Of a stretch of DNA of 64,000 bases, positions 1 through 11,599 are shown one piece after another. The notes beneath the pieces are model-generated. The model saw nothing but the letters and a program-made list of their open reading frames with translations. It was not told where the DNA came from and did not search any database. The position numbers and the translations under genes are program-made. Location: positions 3,010,001-3,074,000 of the forward strand of contig JAQFVV010000112.1 in assembly GCA_028023455.1 (NCBI GenBank). The letters are read 5' to 3'. The first letter of the stretch is position 1. The number at the start of each line of letters is the position of its first letter. The DNA is from Epiperipatus broadwayi (lineage: Eukaryota > Onychophora > Udeonychophora > Euonychophora > Peripatidae).

Positions 1-1060
1 ACAGTTATTACTATCAGTTACAATAAAGCAATAATATACACTGTATCAATACACATTAATTCAGTTAAGCACTATCCAATATACAAACACACACTCACAT
101 ATATATATATAATCTTGGGGAAGGAAATTAATCTTCACACATACGCTATTAGATTAAATTTATGTACACTCACTCATCAATAAATGTTATAAAAGCATAA
201 GTATTACAAGTATGCTTAGGGCATATTTTTATATAAACCACCCCTATTGACCAAGCTTAAATCAGGACTTGAACTTATTATAAGCCTGATATTTCAATTG
301 ACAAATTATTTGTACAAATTTAGTTTATATGTTACAGAGAAGAAAAAGTTCATCATTTCTAAATACCTGCGATTTGAATATATGTAAATAAATAATTTAG
401 CGTTGTATATAATTGTAATCTTGTGGAAGAAAATTAATCTTCTCATAAGCACTAAAAAACTTATTGATCGGTGAGTGCACATAAATTTTATTTAGTAGTG
501 CATGTGTGAAGATTAATTTCCTTTCACACAATTACTATTATGTACATCATTAAATTTTTTATTTATTTATATAAACAAAAGGTAAAAACATTAAAAATTA
601 TATGGCAGCAATCATTTTTTTTTATCTTTGAGTGCTGTATGCACTAATATTTATCAATAATATTTTCTGGTTTGCATTAAAAACATTAACACAGTTAGAG
701 AAGTTGTAATGTGATTGTTATTCTGTTTTTATTGGAGAAAAGGTTATTGAAGCAAAAGAATATCATCTAGAGCATCTTTAATTGCAATCCATATTCATTT
801 TATTTAAAAAATAAAGATATGCACATTAACGCCATTGTTATTTTTATTTTTTCCATGAAGATGAATAAGTGAATGCACAAATAAATACAAAAGTGTTTTC
901 TCAATTTATTATAAATAACTACATCATTAATAATTTATTAATTAGTAATATAATATAATAAATGATATATAGTGTTTAAGACTGTTATTAAATGTATAGA
1001 TTGATTGTTAATTTATTAATGATATATACGTTTTGATTGTATTGATATAATATTTAAATT
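1..1060. other. AT-rich non-coding DNA with a small foldback
   Basis: No coding region is visible. A short repeat around the string GGAAATTAATCTTCACAC occurs at about 110-180 in one orientation. It returns at about 418-540 as a diverged inverted pair (GGAAGAAAATTAATCTTCTC, then GTGAAGATTAATTTCC). These are arms of a small foldback element of unknown type. The rest is simple AT-rich sequence. Confidence 0.5.
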
Positions 1061-1145
1061 TTTGTAGATCTGAAGAAGACTGCGAGGAATAGTTGAAACT
1101 GTAATTATAGTAATAAATATTTTTGCTTAAAAGGTGTAAGAAGAT
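1060..1145 (+). repeat. Hammerhead-like repeat, family D
   Basis: The sequence holds a CTGAAGA box (1070-1076), an imperfect helix, then GAAA (1095-1098) and ACTGT. The same arrangement recurs at about 36323-36355 and 60622-60655. The order of boxes matches a type I hammerhead (CUGANGA, stem II, GAAA), but stem I cannot be paired convincingly and stem III would be one base pair. I treat it as a repeat carrying a hammerhead-like relic, not as a demonstrated ribozyme. Confidence 0.35.
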
Positions 1146-1443
1146 TGTAATTATTTAAAAAGATATATTAATAATTTTTATTAGTCACTTATTAGACTAG
1201 AGATTATTGAATAATGAATAGTATTTCTGTAGTGGATTTTCATTACACCTCTCTCACACAATGTAGGATATATTTTCTATGCACTTTTAACAGCTTGTGG
1301 AGGGATATAATCATAACTATATAATCAAAGACATGTGAAAAGATCTATGATTCCCAAGATGCACATTTCACATTAAACCAGAACTCATCAGTTGGTCCAA
1401 AAAACAATCTCTTAAACATAACTTCATCACTGTTCAGTATATA
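1145..1443 (-). mobile_element. Family A hammerhead element, minus-strand copy, part 1
   Basis: Read on the minus strand this matches 40500-40810: the hammerhead, the AAGGTGTTAAAAGTG-like segment, the ACACTACAGAAATA-like segment, then the tail AATCTCTAGTCTAAT. It stops at a TATATA tract where a palindromic MITE is inserted at 1446. The remaining upstream part of the element resumes after the MITE and a GATA array, near 2175. No protein is encoded. It is either a non-autonomous retroelement (retrozyme-like) or a remnant of a PLE terminal repeat; that choice is inference. Confidence 0.6.
1346..1402 (-). ncRNA. Hammerhead ribozyme motif, family A (partly decayed)
   Basis: On the minus strand the order is CCAA, CTGATGA (complement of 1385-1391), a degenerate stem II, GAAA (complement of 1366-1369), a two-pair stem III with loop GTGC, the triplet ATC, then TTGG. 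The inner stem I (CCAA with TTGG) and the catalytic boxes are intact. Stem II is weakened by substitutions and the outer stem I pairs poorly, so this copy is probably a poor catalyst. The same boxes are intact at 40568-40626. Confidence 0.6.
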
Positions 1444-1445
1444 TA

Positions 1446-1942
1446 TGACAATCGATGGCGTTATTACATAAACATCAAAGTGAGTATTTCACTATCTCTA
1501 ACTTAATTTCCACCTTCATATCATGATTTCAAGCTATTTGCTATCGTCAGTGAAGGACAGGATTAAGAAACTAGATCTAAAACACAAACTCTGAGCGTTT
1601 AAGAAACATTTCTATCAGCTTCGACGTGAATCTTTAGACACTAATTCTTCAAACTCAGCATCGCATGCCAGATAGCTATCAGACTCATGTAGCTATCTGG
1701 CATGCGATGCTGAGTTTGAAGCATTGTGTCTAAAAGATTCACGCTCGCAGCTGAATAGAAACTGTTTCTTAAACGCTCAGAGTTTGTGTTTTAGATCTAG
1801 TTTCTAATCCTGTCCTTCACTGACGATACAAATACTTGAAATCATGATATGAAGGGAATTAAGTTAGAGATAGGAAATACTCGCTTGACATTTATGAAAC
1901 AAATGCTTGAAGGTGTTTTTGGAATAACGCCATCGATTGTCA
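1446..1942. mobile_element. Palindromic foldback MITE with TA target duplication
   Basis: The termini are perfect inverted repeats: TGACAATCGATGGCGTTATT begins at 1446 and its exact complement ends at 1942. Almost the whole element is one long imperfect palindrome, with arms of about 240 bp meeting near 1690. TA dinucleotides flank both ends (1444-1445 and 1943-1944), as expected for a Tc1/mariner-type TA target duplication. It has no coding capacity. It sits in the TATATA tract of a family A element, so it is younger than that copy. Confidence 0.75.
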
Positions 1943-2000
1943 TAAATACAAGCGTATGCAAGTTTTTAACTTGTGTTTTTTGTTTTTCATATATATATAT

Positions 2001-2165
<165 letters not shown>

Positions 2166-2182
<17 letters not shown>

Positions 2183-2345
2183 AGATAGTAAATTACTATT
2201 TTTATTGATGTGTCAAATGTGCAGATCTCACAACATTAACACAAATCACTTATTGAAAATATATTAATAATTTTAATTAGTCATTCACTAGACTAGAGAT
2301 TATTCAATAATGAATAATATTTTTTATTTCTGTAGTGTAATTTTT
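2166..2345 (-). mobile_element. Family A element, minus-strand copy, part 2 with tail-to-head junction
   Basis: Minus-strand sequence continues the element interrupted at 1443: the TAGTAATTTACTA segment, then GATTTGTGTTAA. Next to it (2262-2345) is another family A tail, AATCTCTAGTCTAGTG and CACTACAGAAAT. In the element's own orientation the tail is followed directly by the head, the same junction seen at 40399-40450. A tail-to-head junction is what a tandem or circular template would leave. Confidence 0.55.
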
Positions 2346-2364
2346 ATTACACCACTTTCCTGAA

Positions 2365-2725
2365 AGATAAGAAATGTTGTGTATACTTTCAATAAGTGAT
2401 TTGTGTTAAAGTTGTGAGGACTGCATATTTGACACAACAATAAATCTGTAGTAATTTACTACCTATAAATATACTGAATAGTGATAAAAGATATGCATAA
2501 GAAGAGATTGTGTTCTGGACCAAACTTATGAGTGCCAGTTCAGCATGAAATGTGCATCTCATGGATCAGATCTTTTTCACATGTCTTTGATCATATATTT
2601 TATGATTAAATCCTTCCACAAGGTGTTAAAAGTGAGTAGAGAACATCCCTACATTGCTTGGGAGTGGTGTAAGAAAAATTACACTACAGAAATATTATTC
2701 ATAACTACCTCATTATTTTTGAAAA
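2365..2725 (+). mobile_element. Family A hammerhead element, plus-strand copy
   Basis: Collinear with 40440-40765: the ATAAGTGATTTGTGTTAA head, TAGTAATTTACTACCTATA, the hammerhead region (2508-2575) and the CACAAGGTGTTAAAAGTG tail. With the minus-strand copy at 1145-2345 it forms an inverted pair. The hammerhead core reads CTTATGA at 2525-2531 instead of CTGATGA, so G5 is lost and catalysis is not expected. A small ORF over this region (2545-2814) is accidental. Confidence 0.6.
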
Positions 2726-2819
2726 TTCTGTTTACATTATACTATTTATTTATACATTGTATATGTAAACATAAGGAGTTATTTCTCCCAGGCTATGAAT
2801 TAAAAGCAATATAAATGTT

Positions 2820-3050
2820 GAACAAAGGATCAATAATACCTACTTCTGGAACTGATGTTTATAAGCATATCTTTGTCAACATTATAGGTAATTTAGAGTG
2901 AATATATCACTCAGATGAAATATGGCACTTAATAGTTATTAAATCAACAATCAATTATACAAGGCTAAAGACAGAATCTCTTTTTCAACTCCTTGATCAT
3001 AATATTTAAATAAGATTTAATATGTGAACATTAAATTAAACATATATATA
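2820..3050. other. AT-rich spacer
   Basis: No gene, RNA or repeat that I can assign. Simple AT-rich sequence between two foldback elements. Confidence 0.4.
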
Positions 3051-3545
3051 TAATGTGAGGAGTTATCCATTTACAATTATCTAATTAGAAAGCATTTAGC
3101 TTAAAACAGTAGTTAATGAAAACCCACTGCAGTTTACATTTATTGTATAAAAAATCAAAATGTAGATAACTTTTCAATTTTCTTACTTAAAAATAAATCT
3201 CTCCACTGATAGATTATGTATTGTAATGTAATATTTTTAATAGACATTTTAGATGGAAATATTTATTCTATGAAATTATTAATTTATAATTGTTTAATTA
3301 GAAAGCACTTAACTTAGAAAGTTTGCTATACTTTGATTTCTTACACTATAAATATAAGCTACAGTGATTTTTTTTCAGTATATTACATCTACAATGGTAT
3401 TTAAAAATACTGTCAGTTTTACTTTAACACTTGGCCTGGGACAGTTAGTTTTCATAAACTACTGTTCTAAGTTAAATGCTTTCTAATTAAACAATTATAA
3501 ATGGATAACTTCACACATTAAATATTTCCATCTAAACAATCCATT
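3050..3545. mobile_element. Foldback element
   Basis: Inverted arms at about 3053-3125 and 3446-3522 share GTTATCCATTTA, TAATTAGAAAGCATTTA and CAGTAGTTAATGAAAAC, read in opposite directions. A third partial copy lies at about 3235-3320. There is no coding capacity and no clear target duplication. It is a foldback or MITE-like unit of unknown superfamily. Confidence 0.5.
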
Positions 3546-3639
3546 AATATATATATCTATATTGTAAACTCCCTACAGAATAATAGAGCATACGTAAAAC
3601 ATAACCTTGCACATAAATCATAATAATGAATGGAAAACA

Positions 3640-3840
3640 TAATGGGGTCAAAATACAATAGAAGTAAACAGGCAAAACTCTCCACACAGTAGTGTCATCC
3701 TGTGCCAACCAGAGCAATCAATGGATGCCAGAAGGCTTGTGCATAAAATTCCCATCTAGTGCCTACTCATCCAATATCCCAGGACTAGTTTCTGGCTATG
3801 TCCTTCATCAGTGAGAAGCTTGGATCTGAGAAGGATATAT
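3640..3840 (-). mobile_element. Family B hammerhead element, minus-strand copy
   Basis: Belongs to a family present at least seven times here. Shared blocks on the minus strand, in order: AGATCCAAG, the hammerhead, ATTGGATGAGTAGGCACTAG, ATTTTATGCACAAGCCTTCT, CATCCATTGATT and GGAGAGTTTTGCCTG. No protein is encoded. The hammerhead lies at 3769-3826. Confidence 0.6.
3769..3826 (-). ncRNA. Hammerhead ribozyme motif, family B
   Basis: Minus strand: CTGATGA is the complement of 3805-3811 and GAAA of 3789-3792, followed by ACTAGT, which can form a 2-bp stem III with a 2-nt loop, then C as cleavage-site base. The outer stem I (ATCCAA with TTGGAT) is conserved. Stem II is reduced to about two pairs and there is a one-base slip next to the cleavage site, so this copy is probably inactive. 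Confidence 0.5.
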
Positions 3841-4790
3841 GAAAACTGGCAGGCTAACATATGCATGAGCAAATTTAGTGGAAGATCACAAAGTGCACTA
3901 CTGACCTTGCATTACATTAGCCTTACATCTCTTATATCTAATATTAAATAAAGTACATTGATTAAACTAACTTCAAAGATCTAAAATAAAAATATTAAAA
4001 GATAAATTTAACTTGTAATTCTACTAGATAGTTAATAATCAGTAGAGCATCTACCTATTAAATGAATATGAAATTTGAATTATGAGTTGGATGACAAATG
4101 AATAAAGATATAGAAGATTAAATGTGTAATGAAGAACAAATAATAATTAAATGATGGAAATGAATGAACTTAAAAGTGAGAAGAAGAGAAAGGAAAATGT
4201 GTTAGGGTGATGAATAGTTAAGGTTGTGATAGAATAGGGATTAATGAAGGATGAATCAATTATGATAGTGACTTAAGATGAAATGTGGATGAAAATAAAA
4301 TAAAATAAAATATGGATGAGCTATGATAACAATGTTAATGATGAAGAATGAGATCCTGAACTATTAAACTGGTATTATTTCAAACAAAAGTAGAATAATA
4401 ATGAAAGAAAATTAAGGGGTTTAAGCTTGACTAATAAAAAAATATATTTAACTACTAAATTAAAATGGATTATAAATTTTAAACTAGAAAGAGAGAAACT
4501 TACATTTTAAAATTTTACTGAATCAACTAAACAATAAGAAAGAACATAAGAGTTCAAGGTGAGGCATAACAAATAATTTAAGATATGAAAAACTAATAAT
4601 AAAGTCAAAGTTGAAACTATTAATCGATAAACTTAATTTTCTCAAGGTTCAAATAATTTGAAATGTTACTATTTTAAAAGTATATCTGGATCAGTAAGAA
4701 AGATTTTGCTACTATCTAAATATAGCAACAAAGATAGCTCATAATGCAAAAATGAAATTAGTAAAAAAATATTTAACTATTCCAATGGCA
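3840..4790. other. AT-rich non-coding DNA
   Basis: No coding frame, RNA gene or clear repeat family. Purine-rich runs of ATGAATGAA-type sequence at 4080-4320 are simple low-complexity DNA. Confidence 0.4.
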
Positions 4791-4794
4791 ATAA

Positions 4795-5012
4795 TAAGTA
4801 TAAACATCCATCACATGATCACCATTTCCTATGCTTGCTTATAACTGTTATTTAAAACAGGCAAAATTCTTTATATGTATTGCCACTCAATTCAAACCAT
4901 AGTAATCAATGGATGCCATTGATTACTCTGGCTTGCATTGAGACAATACATATAGAGAGTTTTGCCTGTTTTAATAACAGTTATAAGCAAGCATAGGATA
5001 AGGTAATCATGT
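4795..5012. mobile_element. Family B foldback (two inverted partial copies)
   Basis: 4795-4905 is the minus-strand tail of family B (CATGATCACCATTTCCTATG, GGCAAAATTCTTTATATG) and 4905-5012 is the same segment on the plus strand, meeting at ATCAATGGATGCCATTGATT. The hammerhead part is absent. It shows again that family B inserts or rearranges as inverted dimers. Confidence 0.6.
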
Positions 5013-5221
5013 GATGTTTATTGGCTTAAAACCAATCCTGCCTAATAGGATAGTGATGGTTATGGTTGTTAAAGAGCCAAAGATACCAAAATGTATGGGT
5101 ATTGAACTGAGTTCAGACCCATATGACTCTATTAGCTTTTGAGCTTAGATTAAAAATATTATTGTGTTTTTCAATTTTATTCTCATAGTTTTGTAATTAA
5201 GTAGATATAAAAGGTGGGTGC

Positions 5222-5435
5222 TGGAGGGTTGCATTAGATCCTAAAATCTAGGTGCAGTGCTCTCAGATCCAAGGCTCCTCACTGATGAAGCCCACAAGCC
5301 AGAAACTAGTTTGGGGATATTGGATGAGTAGGCACTAGATAGGGATTTTATGCACAAGCCTTCTGGAATCCATTGATTAATCTGGATTGCATTGAGTGGC
5401 AATACATATAGAGAGTTTTGCCTGTTTTAACAAGT
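5222..5435 (+). mobile_element. Family B hammerhead element, plus-strand copy
   Basis: The most complete plus-strand member: GTGCAGTGCTCTCAGATCC, hammerhead, TTGGATGAGTAGGCACTAGA, TTTATGCACAAGCCTTCTGG, then GAGAGTTTTGCCTG. It is non-coding. The transcript would expose the ribozyme near its 5' side. Confidence 0.6.
5267..5325 (+). ncRNA. Hammerhead ribozyme motif, family B (best stem I)
   Basis: Outer stem I ATCCAA (5267-5272) pairs with TTGGAT (5320-5325). Inner stem I TCCTCA (5276-5281) pairs with TGGGGA (5312-5317). CTGATGA is 5282-5288 and GAAA 5302-5305. ACTAGT (5305-5310) gives a 2-bp stem III and the cleavage triplet is GTT ending at 5311. Stem II (5289-5301) is weak in this copy; a relative at about 27434-27444 on the minus strand keeps GGC/GCC. 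The extra A after CTGATGA is not canonical, so activity is uncertain. Confidence 0.6.
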
Positions 5436-5439
5436 ATAA

Positions 5440-6600
5440 ACTTTAAATTTTATTATGTATTAATAAATTCTTAATAATAAAGTAAATATAATAATAATGA
5501 AAAAACTAACCTTTATTTAACAACCATAGACAATATGATCAAGATCAGTGAATGATGTATCTAATAATTTATTAAAAAAAAATATTCCAAAAACTAAATA
5601 TTTAACCCTTAAAACACCATAATAAAAGGACACTTCCCTGTAACCAGGATCACAATTTTCCTTGCTTTTGCCAATTAATCTTCAAAAATAATAACTGTGA
5701 TTTAATCTCTACATTTTGTAAGATCATAGAGAAAATTAAGACAAGAGACCAAATAGTAGTTCCCATGAGAATATTTAATGATACCTGGGCAATTTACCAG
5801 TTGCCCAAAACCTGAACATTCCACTCCCAAAAAATCTAAGAACTCTCAATTATGAACACTACCTTACAACCTCAAGCTCAACCAGTAACCCTGGAAATTT
5901 AAACACCAGATTAACCATAGATAGCAATGCTGAATATCCGTAAGAAAACATTGTATTCATATTGTATTTCTAATTGACTAATAAATTATATATTTTTTTA
6001 AAAAAACATTATTTGAAAATAATATATATATACACTTAATATTAACAGTGCTTTGATCAATAAATAGTAAAATTTTATATATTGTAAATGTAAGAATTTG
6101 GAAAATATGAGCCATAAAGTTAATAGTTGTTGGATCTTGGCTATAGTGGTTGATTTGAAGACACTAATGAATCCTTTTCTGGTTTGTATCTCTGCAGACT
6201 CCTCTATGATATTTTCTTTTATCAACAATAAATGAGTATTAAAAATGTATGAGTTTGTTTATAATGAATAGTAATTGTTTACTGACTTAAAATATGTATT
6301 ATATTAGCTTTTGATATTAAAACAACTACATTTTTTCTTTCTAATTAATACTGCCTCTTTAATAATACTTAGAAGTTATTAATTTTTTAGTTCTTTTGAT
6401 AGTTTGGTTTAATTAAAAAATAATATAACTTTTTGTAAATATATATGTGATCAATATTTAGTATAAAAATAAAATAAATAAAAAAAGACCAATTGTTCTG
6501 GATTGAACATAATTGCATGCCAAAGTATCAGTAAATTGTATTAACAATAATCAATATTCTACAGAAAAAGGAAAAAAAACAACAACTTATTTTAATGAAT
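5440..6600. other. AT-rich non-coding DNA
   Basis: No gene or repeat family assigned. The open frames here are short and have no recognisable composition or motif. Confidence 0.4.
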
Positions 6601-6649
6601 AGATTTTTAGGAGAGCCAGCACACATGATAATTTTCTGTGGAAATCCAG

Positions 6650-8760
6650 AATTATTTCAGCTTAAGTATTGATAAACCATGTAGATCGAGCATAGGCAAC
6701 CTGTAACTTGTGAGCCATATGCAGCTTTTTACTTGGTGCAAATGACAATATATTTTGGTAGATTGTAAATTAAAACCAATTTATTCATAGTAAGTTACTT
6801 AACATAATAAATATTAATAAGTTTTTCATATCTGGTGTATATCTTCTTTCTTTTTTCTCCCCTCTACTCATAGACTGGTGGACAACCTAGCTCATATTTT
6901 GTATTTTGTTCATATTTATATAGATCATTAGTTGATAAATTCCATTTATAAAGGAGATGAACACTATAACCATGGACTGTGCTAAATCACTTAATGAGAC
7001 AATATTTATATCTAGAAAGATCAAATGTATCTGCTTTATTGTTGAATCTATAAAAAAATATTTGGAATCTCATAAGAATTCCATCATATACAACACAATT
7101 CTTTGAATATATATTTTTGTATGAATATCCAAAACATGAATCTTGATTTAAGAAGGTGACTATTTTTCATTAAAAAAATCATAAATTGAGGTTAGACTAA
7201 GAAAGAAGCATTAGTTTTTAATTTATTTTTATAGCATTTTTTAAGGTCCATTATTAAAGATACAACTTGTTTGCAAAAGCTTCTTACTAAACTAAACCCA
7301 GTCTGCTCTACAGGAAACTCACTCTCAACTATTGGTAAAATTCTTATTAATATAATTCTTTTTGAAGCTTGTAGAAGCACATAATAATGAAATTGGGCTA
7401 TAATGTTTTGGATCGTTGTTGGCTTTATTTTATAAGACTGTTATAAATTTGCTTATATGCCAAATTTTTGGAATACATCTGATATGAATAATGTTCCTAA
7501 ATAATTATGCCAATCCTGATTTGGCTTTAAATCTTAAATTTTTGAGAAACTCTGAAATATGCTACTGCTCTTTAAACTTTTTCTGATTTAAGAAAACCAA
7601 TGACAAATTTGAACTCATCAATATATACAGGTTTTATCAGATTATTATTATAGTAACATTGTGAAGGATGTTTGGAATTCTGCTCTAATGATGCTGTTCC
7701 TCATTTTATCAATCTTGGTTTAGAAATCTGGTATATAAAATAGGAAATTTGATTAGCAATGACAGTAATAGCTCTTTTTGAGTAGTTTTACATATACTAA
7801 ACTTTTGTAAAAGTATCCAGGCCTTAAAGTTTTGTTTTTTCATAACTTCCCTCCCTTTTTCTTTTCTGGCATCTAATGTTTTTATAAATTTGTCAGAAAA
7901 TTTCAGATTTTTTAAAAAACTGGCTATAAAGAAGAATGCTAGTTTTATTTCAACCTAGAAATAGTCTATAATATCAATGAGCAAAATACTCTCTTGTAAC
8001 TGTTATTAAGAGTTTATTAAACCTATCATATTAAAAGGAAATTGGAGAGATTCTATTAATATTTTATTCAAGATAGCCAGTAAATTGATACCAGTTAGTT
8101 TTTCTTAAATTCCATATTGGAACAGGTTAGCTTTCAACTATAGAAATACAGATTCCAACAGAATTGTGCTGGTAGGCAATGGTGATCATTACAAATAAGG
8201 AGTTGGTTTCTGCTTCTTATTTGCTGAATGAAATATTCTTCCTTGCTTGGCACTATAAAGTAAGTGCATAATATTTAACTCCATCCATTATACAGCTGAC
8301 AATCTACTTGATTCTCATTTATATAAATAACTTCAAAATTACTTTGAAATTTGAAATCTCCAATAAATATAAGAGGTGTAGAAAGATCTGGAAATAGATG
8401 ATAGGATTTAATTCATTTTGGGGTTTCATAAATATTGCATGTAAAAAAAAAAAAATCTAACCAAATGGCTGATGCAATATCACTTGAATTATCTTCAATA
8501 GAAGTTGTTTGCTTTACAAGGTAATTTGAAACAAAAGTAGCTATACCATATTTAGAATGCATTCTATTATTCTATTATTAATCAATGATTATCCAGAAAT
8601 TTTAAGAAGATTTGCATTATTAAAAAAATTACGAGTCTTTTGACATACAATTACATCAACATTATGCCAAACAGTTATTTTGGAAAGGATCACCATTTTT
8701 GATTTTGATATGTATTCAATATTAAGTTGAATTAATTTTACTGTATTTCCTAAATGAAAA
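6650..8760 (-). pseudogene. Decayed LINE (endonuclease plus reverse transcriptase), minus strand
   Basis: The minus-strand frame at 7192-7380 reads RILPIVESEFPVEQTGF, matching the finger region of LINE reverse transcriptases (usual form RIxPxVxxxLPxEQAGF). It continues into a decayed version of the FVDLTAAYDTV motif. Upstream on the minus strand, about 8420-8560, a fragment reads KYGIATFV, like the HGLATYV block of the apurinic-type endonuclease, and a SYIYWRF fragment near 8310-8380 resembles the CVYIGDFN block. Many stops and frameshifts separate the blocks. It is an old insertion, probably of the Jockey/CR1 side of non-LTR retrotransposons. Boundaries are approximate. Confidence 0.6.
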
Positions 8761-9109
8761 GAAGATCATTCTGTAGAAGGTATAATGGGCACTTCAGATA
8801 TTTTATGATTGCCAATACTATGTAGTCATTTTTTATTTAAGAGCATAGGATTTTCACCTCGGTAATCCTGGTGTAGCCACATCCCATAATATAATTGGAA
8901 TTCATATTATTATGCATTTTCATAATATGTCATTTTAATCAAGAGTCCATCAGAATGAAGTATGGTTTCTGTGGGAAGGCATGACTTTCACATGCTAATG
9001 CATGTTATTTGTAGTGTTGGCAGCATGATGGTTTTCATCCATTCCCATTATACCAGTATTGTAACTATATAAATAAATAGAAATTATTTTTTTTATTATT
9101 AATCCAAAA

Positions 9110-9312
9110 ACATTATAACTTTACCTTTTTTATGGCATTTTTACAATCCACTATTGACAGTTTCAATTGCCCCAACAATCTTTTTCGGAACTTCTACTTA
9201 TATTTCCAAATCAAGATTTGGAAATATAAGTAGAAGTTCTCGATTTATAGGGCAATCAAAAATATCAATAGTGGGTTGTAAAAAAGCATTGTAAAAAGTA
9301 ATAAAAAACATA
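9110..9312. repeat. Foldback pair of a family D-like repeat
   Basis: Near-palindromic arms meet at about 9216: TTTGGAAATATAAGTAGAAG and its complement lie next to each other. The outer parts (CAATAGTGG, GGCAAT) are also inverted. The minus-strand arm reads GGGGCAATTGAAACTGTCAA, the same repeat seen at 36005-36060 and 36323-36420. Confidence 0.6.
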
Positions 9313-11560
9313 GATGATATTAATATTATAATCTAAAAGCAATATTTAAAATATTGTTACAAACTTTATTAATTTTTTTTAGTAATCATCATTAATATTA
9401 CTTATAATTCTTACCAGTGTACTTCAGAATGAAGGTTTCTCCAATTTTGACACAGTGTATCTGAATCATAGTTTTTATATTCTACACCATCCAAACAAAC
9501 TTACTTATTTCATTCAACCATATCACATATGGTCTCTATTTGGGTCCTTTAAATTTCTTGGGGAAATAATTTAATATTTCAACAGGCCATCTAATGTCAT
9601 CATTTATAGTGACTTCCCAATCCAATCCCATCTTAGTTTATTTCAATAATAATAGTTTCCTGCAAAGTGTTGGACACTAAGGACTTGGGAGTGTAAAGTT
9701 CTTGAAAAGATTCCAATTCCAGAGTAATAAAACCATTGGAGTATTATTTTTTTAAATTACAACAGCAATATTTGTTTTTTTTTTTTCACATATATACTTC
9801 AATTTTAATCTTTTCTTGTTATTCCAAGCATTCATCTCCCATATTTCGCTGTGAGGTCTGAAATCTTCATACCACTTTTTATTAAATATCCAAGAAGCGA
9901 ATCCACGAATAATGAAAAAAGATACTTTCTAAAAATCTTCCTATTCGAGCGCATAGGCGTTTTCCTTTTTAATATTATTTCTATTAAAAGCACTCCATCC
10001 AAATTTAACTCTACGATTAATTTAATCCACTATGTTTCCATACTTACAGTTTTAATAGTCAGTATTTATAGTTTTAATTTCTTCTAAATCATTTACTACC
10101 AATATTTATTTGTTCGTTTTTGAAAAGCGATAGAATATATTTTATATCTAAACTAATTATAATTCAATTTATAGTTATATATAATAACATATTGAAAATT
10201 TAAATGAAAATGGGATTATTAAACTTTTATTTTAATTGAATATGCCTGTAAGCTAATTACTGCCATGAAACTCCATGTGTCTTTAGAGCACAACCAAACA
10301 AATTATTAAGCTGTAATTAATATATTAGGTCTAATTAAACTGATTAATTTTTAAAAAGAAAAAAAAACATTACCTTTCTCTCTTTATTTGAATTTTGCTT
10401 TTAAACATACAACTGTTTAAAATTCATTACTGTTTAACCGCTGATCTTTGAACCAATATGAGTTTTAATAACTAAATGTTTTATGCAAAATTAAGCCGTT
10501 TTTATTAAAATGATTAAAACTTAAATTTCAACCTGCTAATCAAATATGCAAAATGTAAGTAAATATAATGAATAAATTGTTAAATGATGGTTGTAGTTAT
10601 TAAAAATAAATAATCTATGACCTTGAATTCAAATTCTTAATGGATCTTAGACATTTTTTTTAGGTAGTAGATCAACTTAATTTTTTTTTTTTTTTTCAGG
10701 TAGTTTTCCCATAGTCAGTTTAGGCACCATTCTGGTACCGGTTTGGAATTGGACATCTAGATATTTTTAACTGGAAATTTAAGTAAGACTATAGTCAAAC
10801 TGAATTTGTCAGATAAGTGTGAATGTGTGAATTATAATTTTTTTTTATTGCTGATAAAAAGGCTCTCGCACATCTACGGTTCTTAAGCATTTGATTAATT
10901 GTCTATATAATAATATTTAGGCTGTTTAACCATAAAAATGTGAGAACATGAGAACATAATTTACATCCAGATCTGATGTCCCATCTTATTTAAAAACAAG
11001 AAAAAATATTACTATTACTACTACTACACTATTAATATTACAGAATCAAGATTTGGATGATTAAAAAATGAGAACAAAATAGCAAGGCTAAGAAGAATAG
11101 AATTTACACTATTGAGATGCTAAAGAACAATATCTAAAAAAAATATTATTCATGGAGATATTATGAAATGGGAGAGAATATATATTGGATATATAGTAAG
11201 AAGTTAGTAAACTATGAAATATATACTAGGAGGTAAGAGAAAGAGATATAGGAAATAGAAAAAACTTAATTGGTCTAAAAAAAAGTTATGGATGTTTGAA
11301 CTTTAAAGCAATGGCCAAGATTTTTTTTTTTATGTAAATAATTCATAATGACAATAATAGTTGTAAAAAACAATTTATATATGTGTGTGTGTATTTCACA
11401 TGATAATATCCCAAGTTTATCAACACCAGGAATCTTCAATATATTATCAAGAAAACATGTATGAATCCATATTTTATTCATTGCAATTGCCTTGGCAACA
11501 GGGATTTTTAGCATTGATAAGCTTGGCCTATTATTATACAATTTACACGTGTGAACTATA
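9312..11560. other. AT-rich non-coding DNA
   Basis: No supported gene. About 9600-9740 resembles the 3' end of a SINE-like repeat (AATAAAACCATTGGAGTATT). The 78-codon frame at 9851-10087 has no recognisable motif and I do not call it a gene. There is a short ACT repeat near 11010. Confidence 0.4.
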
Positions 11561-11599
11561 TAGTTTTCTGCAAAATTAAGTTTATTATCTAAATAATAT

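Noticed and set aside
2545-2814. 89-codon frame
   Set aside because: It runs across a family A repeat and its hammerhead; no recognisable protein.
9851-10087. 78-codon frame as a small gene
   Set aside because: No motif, no start context or neighbouring exon; composition is that of the AT-rich background.
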